DNA of 64,000 nucleotides, from assembly GCA_018401495.1 (NCBI GenBank), contig JAGYJX010000015.1, forward strand, positions 310,001-374,000, written 5' to 3'. A program made the translations under genes and the position numbers. This document shows, in pieces, positions 43,495 through 52,988 of this stretch. Each line of letters begins with the position of its first letter. Position 1 is the first letter of the stretch. The stretch comes from Rhodospirillaceae bacterium (GTDB taxonomy: Bacteria > Pseudomonadota > Alphaproteobacteria > Thalassobaculales > Thalassobaculaceae). The notes below the pieces were generated by a model. It saw only the letters and a program-made list of their open reading frames with translations. It searched no databases and had not been told where the DNA came from.

Positions 43495-45576
43495 TCAGGC
43501 ACCGCGCAGGTAGCGAACGGCGGCGTCTCGCTCGAACAGGTACAGCAGCACTCGAGCCGCCTGGCCGCGCGGTCCCTCCAGTTCGGGATCCTGGTTCAGC
43601 AGCAGCCGCGCATCATCGCGGGCGACTGGAAACAACTCGGAATGGGCGGACGGGTCGACCATGCGGAACGTCGGAAGGCCGCTCTGACGGGTGCCCAGGA
43701 CCTCGCCGGCGCCTCGCAGCTTGAGATCCTCCTCGGCGATCCGGAAGCCGTCCTCGGTGTCCCGCATGACCGCAAGGCGTGCCCTGCCAGTCTCCGACAG
43801 CGGCGCGCCATAGAGCAGGAGGCAGGTCGAATCCTTGTCGCCGCGTCCGATCCGGCCCCGAAGCTGGTGAAGCTGGGCGAGCCCGAAGCGCTCCGCGTGC
43901 TCGATCACCATCACCGTGGCGTCCGGAACGTCGACGCCGACTTCGATGACCGTGGTCGCCACCAGCAGGTCGATGCCGGCGTTTTTGAAGGCGTCCATGA
44001 CGGCGTCCTTTTCGGGGCCCTTCAGACGCCCGTGAACGACGCCGACGCGCTCGCCGAAGCGTCGCCGCAACGTCGAGGCGCGCTCCTCGGCCGCCGCCAC
44101 GTCGAGTTTCTCCGATTCCTCCACCAGCGGGCAGACCCAGTACACCTTGGCGCCCTGGTCGAGCTTCCGCGCCACCGCCTCCACCACGTCGCCGAGCCGG
44201 TCCAGCGGAATGATCCTGGTGTCGATGGGGCGGCGGCCCGGAGGCTTCTCGGTCAGGCGGGAGACGTCGAGGTCGCCATAGGCGGTCATCAGGAGCGTGC
44301 GCGGGATCGGGGTGGCGGTCATGACCAGGGTATCCACCACCTGGCCCTTGCCGCCCAGGCTCATGCGCTGGTGCACGCCGAAGCGGTGCTGTTCGTCGAT
44401 GACCGCCAGGCCGAGGTCTCGGAACTCCACGCCGTCCTGGAACAGCGCGTGGGTCCCGATCACGATGCGGGCGCTGCCTTCGGCGATGCGGCCGACCACG
44501 GCGGCGCGGGTCTTGCCCTTGTCACGACCGGTCAGGATCTCGACCCGGACGCCGGCGTGGCGCGCCAGCGGTTCGATGGTGGCGAAGTGCTGGCGGGCCA
44601 GGATCTCGGTCGGGGCCATCAGCGCCGCCTGGGCGCCGCACTCGACCGCGTTCAGCATGGCGATCAGCGCGACCAGGGTCTTGCCGCTGCCGACGTCGCC
44701 CTGCAGCAGGCGCAGCATTCGCGTGCCGGCCGCCATGTCGCCGTCGATCTCGGCCAGCGCCTCGCGCTGTGCGCCGGTCAGGGCGAACGGCAAGGCCGCG
44801 ATCACCGTATCGCGCAGCCGCCCGTCGCCGCGCAGCGACCGCCCCTTCTGACGCTTCATGCGAGCGCGTACCAGGGCCAGGGCCAACTGGTTCGACAGCA
44901 GTTCGTCGTAGGCCAGACGCGCGCGCGCCGGCGATGCCGGATCCAGGTCATCGGCCTGCGATGGCGCGTGGGCTCGCCGAACCGCCTCGTTCCAGCCCGG
45001 CCAGCCGCGTTGCGCGACCAGCGACGGACTCGCCCACTCCGGCAGGTCCGGCAAACGTTCCAGAGCGCCTTCGATGGCCCGGCGCAGGGTGCGCATCGGC
45101 AGGCCCTCGGTGCTTGGATAGCTCGGCTCGACGATCCGGATCGCCGCTGCCTCGGCCTCCGGGACGACGTGCTCGGGATGCGCCATCTGCGCTCGGCCCT
45201 GGAACCGCTCGACCCGGCCGCTGACCACCCGGACGTCGCCGACCGGCAACAGCTTTTCCAGCCAGTCACCCTTGGCGTGAAAGTAGACCAGGTCGATTTC
45301 GTCGTCGCCGTCGCCGCAGACGACCCGGTAGGGCCCGCGCCGGTTCGGGCTGGGCTGGTGGCGCAGCACTGTCAGGGTCAGTGTCGCCACCCGCCCATCG
45401 GGAGCCTCGGCGATCGGGGGGGACGGTCGGCGGTCGATGACCCCCGCCGGCAGGTGCCAGAGCAGGTCGACGACCTGCGGCCCGGCGGCCTTCTCGAGGA
45501 GTTTGGCGTAGCGGGGTCCGACGCCCTTGATGCGCTCGACCTCGGCGAACAGCGGAAACAGGAGTTCGGGGCGCAC
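43495..45576 (-). CDS. recG: ATP-dependent DNA helicase RecG
   Basis: 693-residue superfamily 2 helicase that remodels stalled forks and branched DNA. The N-terminal wedge/OB region is followed by LLQGDVGSGKTLVALIA (motif I), AVIDEQHRFGVHQR (DEQH, motif II), TATPIPRTL (motif III), LVATTVIEVGVDVPDA (motif V) and QLRGRIGRG (motif VI). Length and motifs are complete. It is divergent from sdhE-mfd, an order conserved in alphaproteobacteria. Confidence 0.96.
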   Translation of the reverse strand: MRPELLFPLFAEVERIKGVGPRYAKLLEKAAGPQVVDLLWHLPAGVIDRRPSPPIAEAPDGRVATLTLTVLRHQPSPNRRGPYRVVCGDGDDEIDLVYFHAKGDWLEKLLPVGDVRVVSGRVERFQGRAQMAHPEHVVPEAEAAAIRIVEPSYPSTEGLPMRTLRRAIEGALERLPDLPEWASPSLVAQRGWPGWNEAVRRAHAPSQADDLDPASPARARLAYDELLSNQLALALVRARMKRQKGRSLRGDGRLRDTVIAALPFALTGAQREALAEIDGDMAAGTRMLRLLQGDVGSGKTLVALIAMLNAVECGAQAALMAPTEILARQHFATIEPLARHAGVRVEILTGRDKGKTRAAVVGRIAEGSARIVIGTHALFQDGVEFRDLGLAVIDEQHRFGVHQRMSLGGKGQVVDTLVMTATPIPRTLLMTAYGDLDVSRLTEKPPGRRPIDTRIIPLDRLGDVVEAVARKLDQGAKVYWVCPLVEESEKLDVAAAEERASTLRRRFGERVGVVHGRLKGPEKDAVMDAFKNAGIDLLVATTVIEVGVDVPDATVMVIEHAERFGLAQLHQLRGRIGRGDKDSTCLLLYGAPLSETGRARLAVMRDTEDGFRIAEEDLKLRGAGEVLGTRQSGLPTFRMVDPSAHSELFPVARDDARLLLNQDPELEGPRGQAARVLLYLFERDAAVRYLRGA

Positions 45577-45693
45577 GGTCGGTCGGTCCAGGACGGTGGC
45601 GGGACTTCGGCGATGACCGCGGCGGGCACTGGCCGCGCCTCGGATCAGGCTTTATATCCTATGGCTCGCCCGAACCAGAGGAAGGTCGCCGTC

Positions 45694-45957
45694 ATGACCG
45701 GGGTCCACGACGCACGGCGCAAGCGCCTCTACTACCGAAGTTCCTACACCGGCACCAAGGAGACCGACGTGCTGCTGGGCGCGTTTGCCTCCCGCCATCT
45801 GGCCGAACTCGACGACGGTCAGCTGGACGACTACGAGAAGCTGCTCGAAATCGACGACCCACGTCTCTACAAGTGGATCACCGCCCAGGAAGCGGCGCCT
45901 CCGGAATACGACACACCGGTGCTGCGTCTCATCCAGGCATTCGAACTGACCGATTGA
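45694..45957 (+). CDS. sdhE: FAD assembly factor SdhE
   Basis: 87 residues of the DUF339/YgfY family, which promotes covalent flavinylation of succinate dehydrogenase. The RRKRLYYRSSYTGTKETD segment corresponds to the conserved RG.xE region (here with TGTKE), and YEKLLEIDDPRLYKWI is typical. The ATG at 45694 is preferred because GAGGAAGG lies eight bases before it. An earlier ATG at 45661 would give 98 residues, but it sits on top of a TATATC -10-like element. mfd follows 19 bases later. Confidence 0.88.
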   Translation: MTGVHDARRKRLYYRSSYTGTKETDVLLGAFASRHLAELDDGQLDDYEKLLEIDDPRLYKWITAQEAAPPEYDTPVLRLIQAFELTD

Positions 45958-45976
45958 CCCTCACCCTGCGACCCGC

Positions 45977-48900
45977 ATGAGCATCGATCTGACGTCGTTT
46001 CCGGCGGCCGTCGGCCGGGTGACCCTGGCTTCGGCTCCGGAGGGTCTGGACGCGTTCGCGATCGCCGGCCTGGCGCGCGATCGCGGACGTGTTCTCCACG
46101 TGGCCCGCGATGACGCGCGGCTGGCGGTGCTGGCGCGCGCCATTGCGTTCGTCGATCCAGCCCTGCCGATCCTGAGCATTCCCGCCTGGGATTGTCTGCC
46201 CTACGACCGGGTCTCGCCGAACGTCGAGATCATCAGCCGTCGGGTGGATGCCCTGGCGGAACTCGCCGGGATGGCGCCGGACCGCGGGCCCCTGGTGGTG
46301 CTGACGACCGTCAACGCCGTCCTGCAGCGCCTGGCGCCCCGGCGGTTCTTCGATGGCGCGTCGCTCACCCTCGCGGTGGGTGAGCAGATGCCGCTGGGGC
46401 GGTTGCTGGCGATGTTCACGCGCAGCGGCTACGGCCGAACCGACACGGTCCGGGAGCCCGGTGAGTACGCGGTGCGGGGCGGTATCGTCGACGTGTTCCC
46501 GACCGGTATGGACGAGCCCGTCCGCCTGGACTTCTTTGGTGACGAACTCGAGGCGATCCGCCGGTTCGATGCCATGAGCCAGCGCACCACCGGGTCGCTC
46601 AAGCGGGTGGTGTTCAGGCCGGTCGGCGAGATCCTGCTCGACGACGAGTCCATCCAACGGTTCCGATCGGGGTACCGGGCGCTGTTCGGCGCGGAGGTGG
46701 CGACCGACCCGGTTTATGACTCGGTGTCGGCCGGCCAGCGTCACGGCGGCATGGAACATTGGTTGCCGTTGTTTCACGATCGGATGGAAACCCTGCTCGA
46801 CTATGTCGGCGAGGCGGCCGTCACCCTCGATCATCAGGTCGACGAGTCGGCGGTGGCCAGGTTCGACCAGATCGCCGAGTACTACGACGCCCGGCGCCAG
46901 ATGATGCGATCGGGCGGTGCGGAGGCGGGCGGCGTTTACCGACCGTTGCCTGCCGACGCCCTCTATCTGACGGCAGAGGAATGGACCGGTCTGCTGGCGG
47001 ATCGTCCGGTCGGCGCCATGACCCCGTTCGCGGCTCCGCCGGGCGACGCCGTGCTCGATCTGGCGGCCAGCGGCGGGCTGGATTTCGCCGAGGCGCGGAA
47101 CCGTGGCGGCTCGGCGGTGTACGACGCCGCCCGCGACGCGATTACCGCCGAGCTTGCCGCCGGCCGCCGGGTGGTGGTCGCCGGCTACACCGAGGGGTCG
47201 CGCGACCGTCTCGTCAGCCTGCTGCGTGACCACGGGCTGGAAGCGATCGACGCCGTGGAGACACTGGCCGAGCTTGAGGCGCTTCCAGTCGGCACGGCGG
47301 CGGCGGCGGTGCTGCCGCTGGAACGTGGGTGGCGGCGCGGCAATCTCGTTGTGGTCGCCGAGCCCGACGTCGTCGGGGAGCGGATGGCGCGGCCGACAAA
47401 GCGTCGGCGTCGGCGCGGCGAGGAGTTCCTGCAGGAGGTCGCGGCCCTGGAGGCCGGCGACTTCGTGGTCCACGCCGAGCATGGCATCGGCCAGTATATC
47501 GGGCTGGAGACCCTCGAGATCGGCGGCGCCCCGCACGACTGCCTGCGGCTGGTGTATGCCGGTGGCGACAAGCTGTTCGTGCCGGTCGAGAACATCGACG
47601 TCCTGTCGCGCTACGGGTCGCAGGACAGCAACGCCCAACTCGACCGGCTCGGCGGCGCTGCCTGGCAAGCCCGCAAGGCCAAGGTCAAGAAGCGGCTCCG
47701 CGACATGGCCGAAGGCCTCATCGCGATCGCCGCCGAGCGCGAGCTGAGGCGCACCGAGCCGTTGCACGTCCCGGCTGGCGTCTACGACGAGTTCTGCGCC
47801 CGGTTCCCGTACACCGAGACCGAGGATCAGCTTCGCGCCATCGACGAAGTGCTGGGCGATCTCGCCTCGGGCCGACCGATGGACCGCCTGGTGTGCGGCG
47901 ATGTCGGGTTCGGCAAGACCGAGGTGGCGCTCCGGGCGGCCCTGATCGCGGTCATGCAGGGCTATCAGGTCGCGGTGGTGGTGCCGACGACGCTGCTGTG
48001 TCGCCAGCACTTCCGCGGATTCCGAGACCGTTTCCAGGGGTTGCCGATCCGGGTCGAGCAGTTGTCGCGGCTGGTGACGGGCAAGGACGCGAGCGAGATC
48101 AAGAAAGGCATCGCGTCGGGCGACGTCAACCTGGTGGTCGGCACCCACGCCCTGCTGTCGAAGCAGATCGGCTTCGACAACCTCGGGCTGCTGATCGTCG
48201 ACGAGGAGCAGCATTTCGGGGTCGCCCAGAAGGAGCGCCTCAAGGACCTGCGCAAGGAGGTGCATGTCCTGACCATGACGGCGACGCCGATTCCTCGCAC
48301 CCTGCAGATGGCGCTCTCGGGGGTGCGCGAGCTGAGCCTGATCGCGACGCCGCCGGTCGACCGCCTGGCGGTGCGAACCTTCGTGATGCCCTACGACGGG
48401 GTGATCGTGCGCGAGGCGATCCTTCGGGAACGCTACCGGGGCGGCAAGACCTTCTATGTCTGCCCGCGGGTCGAGGATCTGGCCCGGGTGCACGATCGTT
48501 TGACGAAGCTGGTGCCGGAGGTGCGGGTCGGTACCGCGCACGGCCGGATGACGCCGACCGAGCTGGAGGACGTCATGACGGCGTTCACCGACGGCGGCTT
48601 CGATGTGCTGCTGTCCACCAACATCGTGGAATCCGGCCTCGACATCCCGAGCGCCAACACGATCGTGATCCATCGCGCCGACATGTTCGGCCTTGCCCAG
48701 CTCTACCAGCTGCGTGGCCGCGTAGGGCGGTCCAAGACCCGGGCCTACGGGTACCTCACGACCCATCCCAGCAAGGTCCTGAACCCCACCGCCAAGCGTC
48801 GGCTCGAGGTCATGCAGACCCTCGACAACCTCGGCGCCGGCTTCTCGCTGGCCAGCCACGACATGGATATCCGGGGTGCCGGCAACCTGCTGGGCGAGGA

Positions 48901-49456
48901 GCAGTCCGGCCACGTCAAGGAAGTCGGCATCGAGCTGTATCAGGAACTGCTGCGGGAGGCTGTCGAGGCCGCCAAGTCGGGCGAGGGGATCGAGGTCGAG
49001 GAGGCCGGCTGGACACCGCAGATCGCGGTTGGAATGCCGGTCATGATTCCAGAGGCTTATGTCCCGGACCTATCAGTCAGGATGAGCCTGTATCGGCGCA
49101 TCGCCACGCTCGCCGACGAGGGCGAAATCGATGCCTTCGCGGCCGAGTTGGTCGACCGCTTCGGCTCGATGCCGAAGGAGGTCGAGAATCTCCTGAAGAT
49201 CGTCGCCATCAAGCGGCTGTGCCGGGCCGCCGGGGTGGAGAAGGTCGACGCGGGACCGAAGGGCGCGATCCTGGCTTTCCGCAACAACGACTTCCGCAAC
49301 CCGGCCGGGTTGGTGTCGTTCATGCAGAAGCAGGCGGGCACGGTTCAGCTGCGGCCCGACCACAAACTGGTCTACCGGCGCGCCTGGGCTCAGCCCGAGC
49401 ACCGGGTGATCGGGCTGACCCGATTGATGCAGGAACTCGTGGCGATCGCCGCCTGA
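45977..49456 (+). CDS. mfd: Transcription-repair coupling factor Mfd
   Basis: 1159 residues. Mfd displaces RNA polymerase stalled at lesions and recruits UvrA. The N-terminal UvrB-homology region (PAWDCLPYDRVSPN, GRTDTVREPGEYAVRGGIVD) is followed by the polymerase-interacting domain (DFVVHAEHGIGQYIGLE) and the translocase: RLVCGDVGFGKTEVA (motif I), LLIVDEEQHFGV (II), TATPIPRTLQ (III) and QLRGRVGRS (VI), then a C-terminal UvrA-masking domain. The frame is intact over 3.5 kb, unlike uvrA. Confidence 0.97.
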   Translation: MSIDLTSFPAAVGRVTLASAPEGLDAFAIAGLARDRGRVLHVARDDARLAVLARAIAFVDPALPILSIPAWDCLPYDRVSPNVEIISRRVDALAELAGMAPDRGPLVVLTTVNAVLQRLAPRRFFDGASLTLAVGEQMPLGRLLAMFTRSGYGRTDTVREPGEYAVRGGIVDVFPTGMDEPVRLDFFGDELEAIRRFDAMSQRTTGSLKRVVFRPVGEILLDDESIQRFRSGYRALFGAEVATDPVYDSVSAGQRHGGMEHWLPLFHDRMETLLDYVGEAAVTLDHQVDESAVARFDQIAEYYDARRQMMRSGGAEAGGVYRPLPADALYLTAEEWTGLLADRPVGAMTPFAAPPGDAVLDLAASGGLDFAEARNRGGSAVYDAARDAITAELAAGRRVVVAGYTEGSRDRLVSLLRDHGLEAIDAVETLAELEALPVGTAAAAVLPLERGWRRGNLVVVAEPDVVGERMARPTKRRRRRGEEFLQEVAALEAGDFVVHAEHGIGQYIGLETLEIGGAPHDCLRLVYAGGDKLFVPVENIDVLSRYGSQDSNAQLDRLGGAAWQARKAKVKKRLRDMAEGLIAIAAERELRRTEPLHVPAGVYDEFCARFPYTETEDQLRAIDEVLGDLASGRPMDRLVCGDVGFGKTEVALRAALIAVMQGYQVAVVVPTTLLCRQHFRGFRDRFQGLPIRVEQLSRLVTGKDASEIKKGIASGDVNLVVGTHALLSKQIGFDNLGLLIVDEEQHFGVAQKERLKDLRKEVHVLTMTATPIPRTLQMALSGVRELSLIATPPVDRLAVRTFVMPYDGVIVREAILRERYRGGKTFYVCPRVEDLARVHDRLTKLVPEVRVGTAHGRMTPTELEDVMTAFTDGGFDVLLSTNIVESGLDIPSANTIVIHRADMFGLAQLYQLRGRVGRSKTRAYGYLTTHPSKVLNPTAKRRLEVMQTLDNLGAGFSLASHDMDIRGAGNLLGEEQSGHVKEVGIELYQELLREAVEAAKSGEGIEVEEAGWTPQIAVGMPVMIPEAYVPDLSVRMSLYRRIATLADEGEIDAFAAELVDRFGSMPKEVENLLKIVAIKRLCRAAGVEKVDAGPKGAILAFRNNDFRNPAGLVSFMQKQAGTVQLRPDHKLVYRRAWAQPEHRVIGLTRLMQELVAIAA

Positions 49457-49478
49457 GCGCCAGTCCTGAGCGCCAGTC
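49453..49478 (+). repeat. 13-bp perfect tandem repeat at the mfd stop
   Basis: CTGAGCGCCAGTC occurs twice back to back, and the first copy contains the mfd stop codon. It looks like a slippage duplication. No function is apparent. Confidence 0.8.
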
Positions 49479-49522
49479 TGGCTGCCCCGATCCGCTTGCC
49501 CGGTACGGACGGCAGGCCGGCT

Positions 49523-50182
49523 CTACGCGTGGTTGGCGGCCGACGGCCGGCCGGCCGCCTCGTTGCGCACCAGCTCGAACAGCGGGAAGAACGCCTCCGG
49601 CTCCTGGGCGCCGGCGAGCGCGTAGTGCCGGTCGAAGATGAAGCACGGCACCCCGTTGATGCCGCTCTCGTAGGCGAACCGGGTTTCGGCCAGCACGTCG
49701 GCGAGACCCTCGTTGCTCTCCATGAACGCCGAAACCTCGCCTATCGGCATGCCGACCTCCTCGGCGAGTTCGGCCAGCCGGTCCATGTCGCCGAGATCGA
49801 CGCCGTCGGTGAAGTAGGCGGTGAACAGCCGCTCAACCAGCCGGTCGCCCATGCCACGCTCGGTGGCGAACCGTATCAGCCGGTGGGCGCGGACCGTGTT
49901 GGGCGTCTGTTTGATCAGGTCGAATCGGAAGTCGATGCCTTCGCGCAACCCGTTCTGGCGAATGGTTTCGTAGATCTGACCAGCCCGCTCGGCGCCCCCG
50001 AACTTGGCCTCCAGGTACAGCTGGCGCGGCATGCCCTGGACAGGCATGTCGGGGTTGAGCTGGAAGGCCCGCCAGCAGATCTCCAGGTCGTCTTGCGGCC
50101 GCTCGCGCAGCGCGCGTTCGAGCCGGCGCTTGCCGATGAAGCACCACGGGCAGATCACGTCGGAGAATATGTCGATACGCAT
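49523..50182 (-). CDS. DsbA-family 2-hydroxychromene isomerase/FrnE-like oxidoreductase
   Basis: 219 residues with a thioredoxin fold and helical insert. The active site CPWC sits at DVICPWCFIGKRRLERAL near residue 11, with the cis-Pro loop GINGVPCFIFD near residue 175. FrnE-type proteins are cytoplasmic disulfide or thiol oxidoreductases linked to oxidative stress, and no signal peptide is present, consistent with that. It converges with mfd and is divergent from the acyl-CoA synthetase. The substrate is unknown. Confidence 0.9.
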   Translation of the reverse strand: MRIDIFSDVICPWCFIGKRRLERALRERPQDDLEICWRAFQLNPDMPVQGMPRQLYLEAKFGGAERAGQIYETIRQNGLREGIDFRFDLIKQTPNTVRAHRLIRFATERGMGDRLVERLFTAYFTDGVDLGDMDRLAELAEEVGMPIGEVSAFMESNEGLADVLAETRFAYESGINGVPCFIFDRHYALAGAQEPEAFFPLFELVRNEAAGRPSAANHA

Positions 50183-50304
50183 TGACAGAGACCGTAACGC
50201 GGACCGGCGTCGACACTCAACCCGCTCCGCTTGACGATCGCGCGAGCAGGGGAAACGCTAGGCCAAGACACCGCGCCGCGCCAGTCGACTGGAAAGCATT
50301 GCCA

Positions 50305-51930
50305 ATGACCGATTCGATTTTCGATCGCGACCTGCCGCGCGGGCCGGCCAACCACGCAGCGCTCACGCCCCTCGACTTCCTGGACCGGGCGGCGGCGACC
50401 TACCCCGACAAAGTGGCGATCGTCCACGGGGCGATGCGCCGGACCTACGGCGAGATGTACGGCCGCTGCCGGCGGCTGGCTTCGGCTCTCACCGCGCGTG
50501 GAATCGGGGTCGGCGACACCGTTTCGGTGCTGCTTCCGAACACCCCGGCCATGCTGGAGGCGCATTACGGGGTGCCGATGGCGGGGGCGGTGCTGAACGC
50601 CATCAACACGCGCCTGGACGCCGCGACCATCGGCTTCATCCTGGACCATGCCGAAGCTCGTCTGGTGATCGTCGACCGCGAGTTCACCGGCGTCATGGCC
50701 GAGGCGATCGCAGCCAGCCGCACCAAGCCGCCGGTGGTCTGGGTCGACGACCCGCTGGCGGAGGGCGGCGAGCCGCTCGGCGAGTTGGAGTACGAGGACC
50801 TGCTGGCGACCGGCGATCCCGACGCAGCGTGGGCGCGCCCGCACGACGAGTGGCGGGCGTTGGCGCTCAACTACACCAGCGGCACCACCGGCAACCCCAA
50901 GGGCGTGGTGTATCACCACCGTGGCGGGTTCCTGAACGCCGCCGGCAACGCCATCGCCTTCGGACTGGACCGGGCGACCCGGTACCTGTGGACCCTGCCG
51001 ATGTTCCACTGCAACGGCTGGACCTTCACCTGGGCGGTGACGGCGGTGTGCGGCACCCATGTCTGCCTGCGCCGGGTCGACCCGGCGCAGATCTTCGCCG
51101 CGATCGCCGAGCATGAAGTCACGCACATGTGCGGGGCGCCGATCGTGCTGACCATGCTGATCCACGCGCCGGATTCGGTGAAGCGTCGCTTCGACCACAC
51201 CGTCACGGTCGCCACCGGAGGCGCGGCGCCGCCGAGCGCGGTGATCGCCGGCATGGAGCGGATGGGCATCAGGGTGACTCACCTCTATGGCCTGACCGAG
51301 ACCTACGGGCCGTCGACGATCTGCGCGTGGCCGCCGGAGTGGGACGCGCTGGAACTCGACGCCAAGGCCCGCAAGATGGCCCGCCAGGGGGTCTGGTACC
51401 CGACCATCGAGGGCATGCGGGTGGTCGACGTCGAATCCGGCCGGGACGTGCCGGCGGACGGCGAATCGATCGGCGAACTGTGGTTGCGCGGCAACACGGT
51501 GATGAAGGGCTACCTGAAGAATCCGACGGCCACGGCGGCGGCGCTGGCCGATGGCTGGTTCCACACCGGCGACCTGGCGGTGCTGCACCCCGACGGCTAC
51601 GCCGAGGTGAAAGACCGCTCCAAGGACATCATCATTTCCGGCGGCGAGAACATCTCTTCCCTGGAGGTCGAGGACGTCCTGTTCCGTCACCCGAAGATCA
51701 TGGAGGCCGCAGTGGTCGCCCGCGGCGACGAGCGCTGGGGCGAAACCCCGTGCGCCTTCGTCACCGTGAAGCCGGGCGCCGAGTTGACCGCCGAGGAGGT
51801 CATCGCCTACTGCCGCCAGAACATGGCCCGCTACAAGGTGCCGAAGACCGTGGTGTTCGGCGAACTGCCGAAGACCTCGACCGGAAAGATCCAGAAGTTC
51901 GTGCTGCGCGAACGCGCGGAGTCGCTGTAG
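50305..51930 (+). CDS. Acyl-CoA synthetase (AMP-binding, fatty-acid type)
   Basis: 541 residues of the adenylate-forming superfamily. The P-loop-like YTSGTTGNPKGVVYHH is at about residue 190, then LTETYGPSTICAWP, WFHTGDLAVLHPDGYAEVKD, and the C-terminal LPKTSTGKIQKF with the catalytic Lys. It should activate a carboxylic acid to its acyl-CoA. Sequence style suggests medium- or short-chain fatty or aromatic acids, but this cannot be fixed. The start at 50305 gives MTDSIFDRDLPRG; the longer frame overlaps the oxidoreductase promoter region. The next gene starts 17 bases later. Confidence 0.9.
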   Translation: MTDSIFDRDLPRGPANHAALTPLDFLDRAAATYPDKVAIVHGAMRRTYGEMYGRCRRLASALTARGIGVGDTVSVLLPNTPAMLEAHYGVPMAGAVLNAINTRLDAATIGFILDHAEARLVIVDREFTGVMAEAIAASRTKPPVVWVDDPLAEGGEPLGELEYEDLLATGDPDAAWARPHDEWRALALNYTSGTTGNPKGVVYHHRGGFLNAAGNAIAFGLDRATRYLWTLPMFHCNGWTFTWAVTAVCGTHVCLRRVDPAQIFAAIAEHEVTHMCGAPIVLTMLIHAPDSVKRRFDHTVTVATGGAAPPSAVIAGMERMGIRVTHLYGLTETYGPSTICAWPPEWDALELDAKARKMARQGVWYPTIEGMRVVDVESGRDVPADGESIGELWLRGNTVMKGYLKNPTATAAALADGWFHTGDLAVLHPDGYAEVKDRSKDIIISGGENISSLEVEDVLFRHPKIMEAAVVARGDERWGETPCAFVTVKPGAELTAEEVIAYCRQNMARYKVPKTVVFGELPKTSTGKIQKFVLRERAESL

Positions 51931-51946
51931 GCCGGCGGAGGGTGTG

Positions 51947-52988
51947 ATGCCCGAGACACGGGTGGCGATCATCGGTTGCGGCTACTTCGCCCAGTTCCAT
52001 CACGACGCCTGGAAGCGGTTGCCCGACACCCGCGTGGTGGCGGTCTGCGACCGTGACGTCGGCAAGGCAGAGGCGGTCGCCGCCGAGCATCACCCCGGCG
52101 CCAGGGTGTTTGACGACCCGCACCGGATGCTGGCCGAGCTGTCGCCGGATCTGGTGGATATCGTCACGCCGCCGGCCACCCACGCCGATCTGGTCGCCGC
52201 CTGCGCCGCCGCCGGCTCCGACGTGATCTGCCAGAAGCCCCTGGCGCCCACCCCGGCCGAGGCGGAGGCCATCGTCCGGCTCGCCGAGATTTCCGGAATC
52301 CGTCTCGCGGTCCATGAGAATTTCCGCTTCCAGCCCTGGTATCGGGAGGCGCGGCGGTTGTTGGAGCGGGGCGATCTGGGCAAGCCGCACTCGATCGCGT
52401 TCCGCATGCGGCCGGGCGACGGGCAGGGGCCGGACGCCTATCTGTCCCGGCAGCCCTACTTTCAGAGCATGCCGAGGTTCCTGGTGTTCGAGACCGGTGT
52501 GCATTTCATCGACACGTTCCGGATGCTGATGGGCGAGCCGGTGTCGGTCTACGCCCGGCTGCGCCGGATGAACCCGGCGCTGGCGGGCGAGGATGCCGGC
52601 TACGTGCTGTTCGATTTCGAGAGCGGCGCGACCGGCCTGTTCGACGGCAACCGCCTGAACGACCATGCTGCCGAGAACACCCGCCTGACCATGGGTGAGA
52701 TGTGGCTGGAGGGCGATCGCGGCGTGCTGCGCCTGGACGGGTTCGGGCGGCTCTTCCTGAAGCCGCATGGCGGCGAGGAGGCGGGGCATGACTACGAATG
52801 GGATCGGCGGGGCTTCGCCGGGGACAGCGTGCTGGCGACCAACCGCCATATCCTGGACGCCTGGCGCAGCGGCGCGGACGCGCGTGAACCAGGGCCGCGA
52901 CTATCTGCGCAACGTCGACCTGGTCGAGGCCGTGTACCGCTCGCACGAGACGGGACGCCGGCTCGACGTCCCCTACACCAGCCGATAG
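51947..52988 (+). CDS. Gfo/Idh/MocA family oxidoreductase (frame broken once)
   Basis: NAD(P)-binding N-terminus RVAIIGCGYFAQFHHDAW, then the family's VICQKPLAPTPAEAEAIV with the catalytic-region Lys and an alpha/beta C-terminal domain (VFETGVHFIDTFRML). After RSGADA the frame changes; one extra base at about 52883 explains it, and NQGRDYLRNVDLVEAVYRS completes the protein (about 346 residues). It probably oxidises a sugar or inositol-like compound; the substrate is unknown. GGAGG lies just before the ATG at 51947. It converges with the cyclase gene, overlapping by 16 bases at the 3' ends. Confidence 0.87.

Noticed and set aside
45929..48913. 994-codon open frame on the minus strand
   Set aside because: It is fully antisense to mfd, whose frame is intact and conserved. 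The composition (many His, Gln, Arg, Gly) is typical of shadow frames in high-G+C genes.
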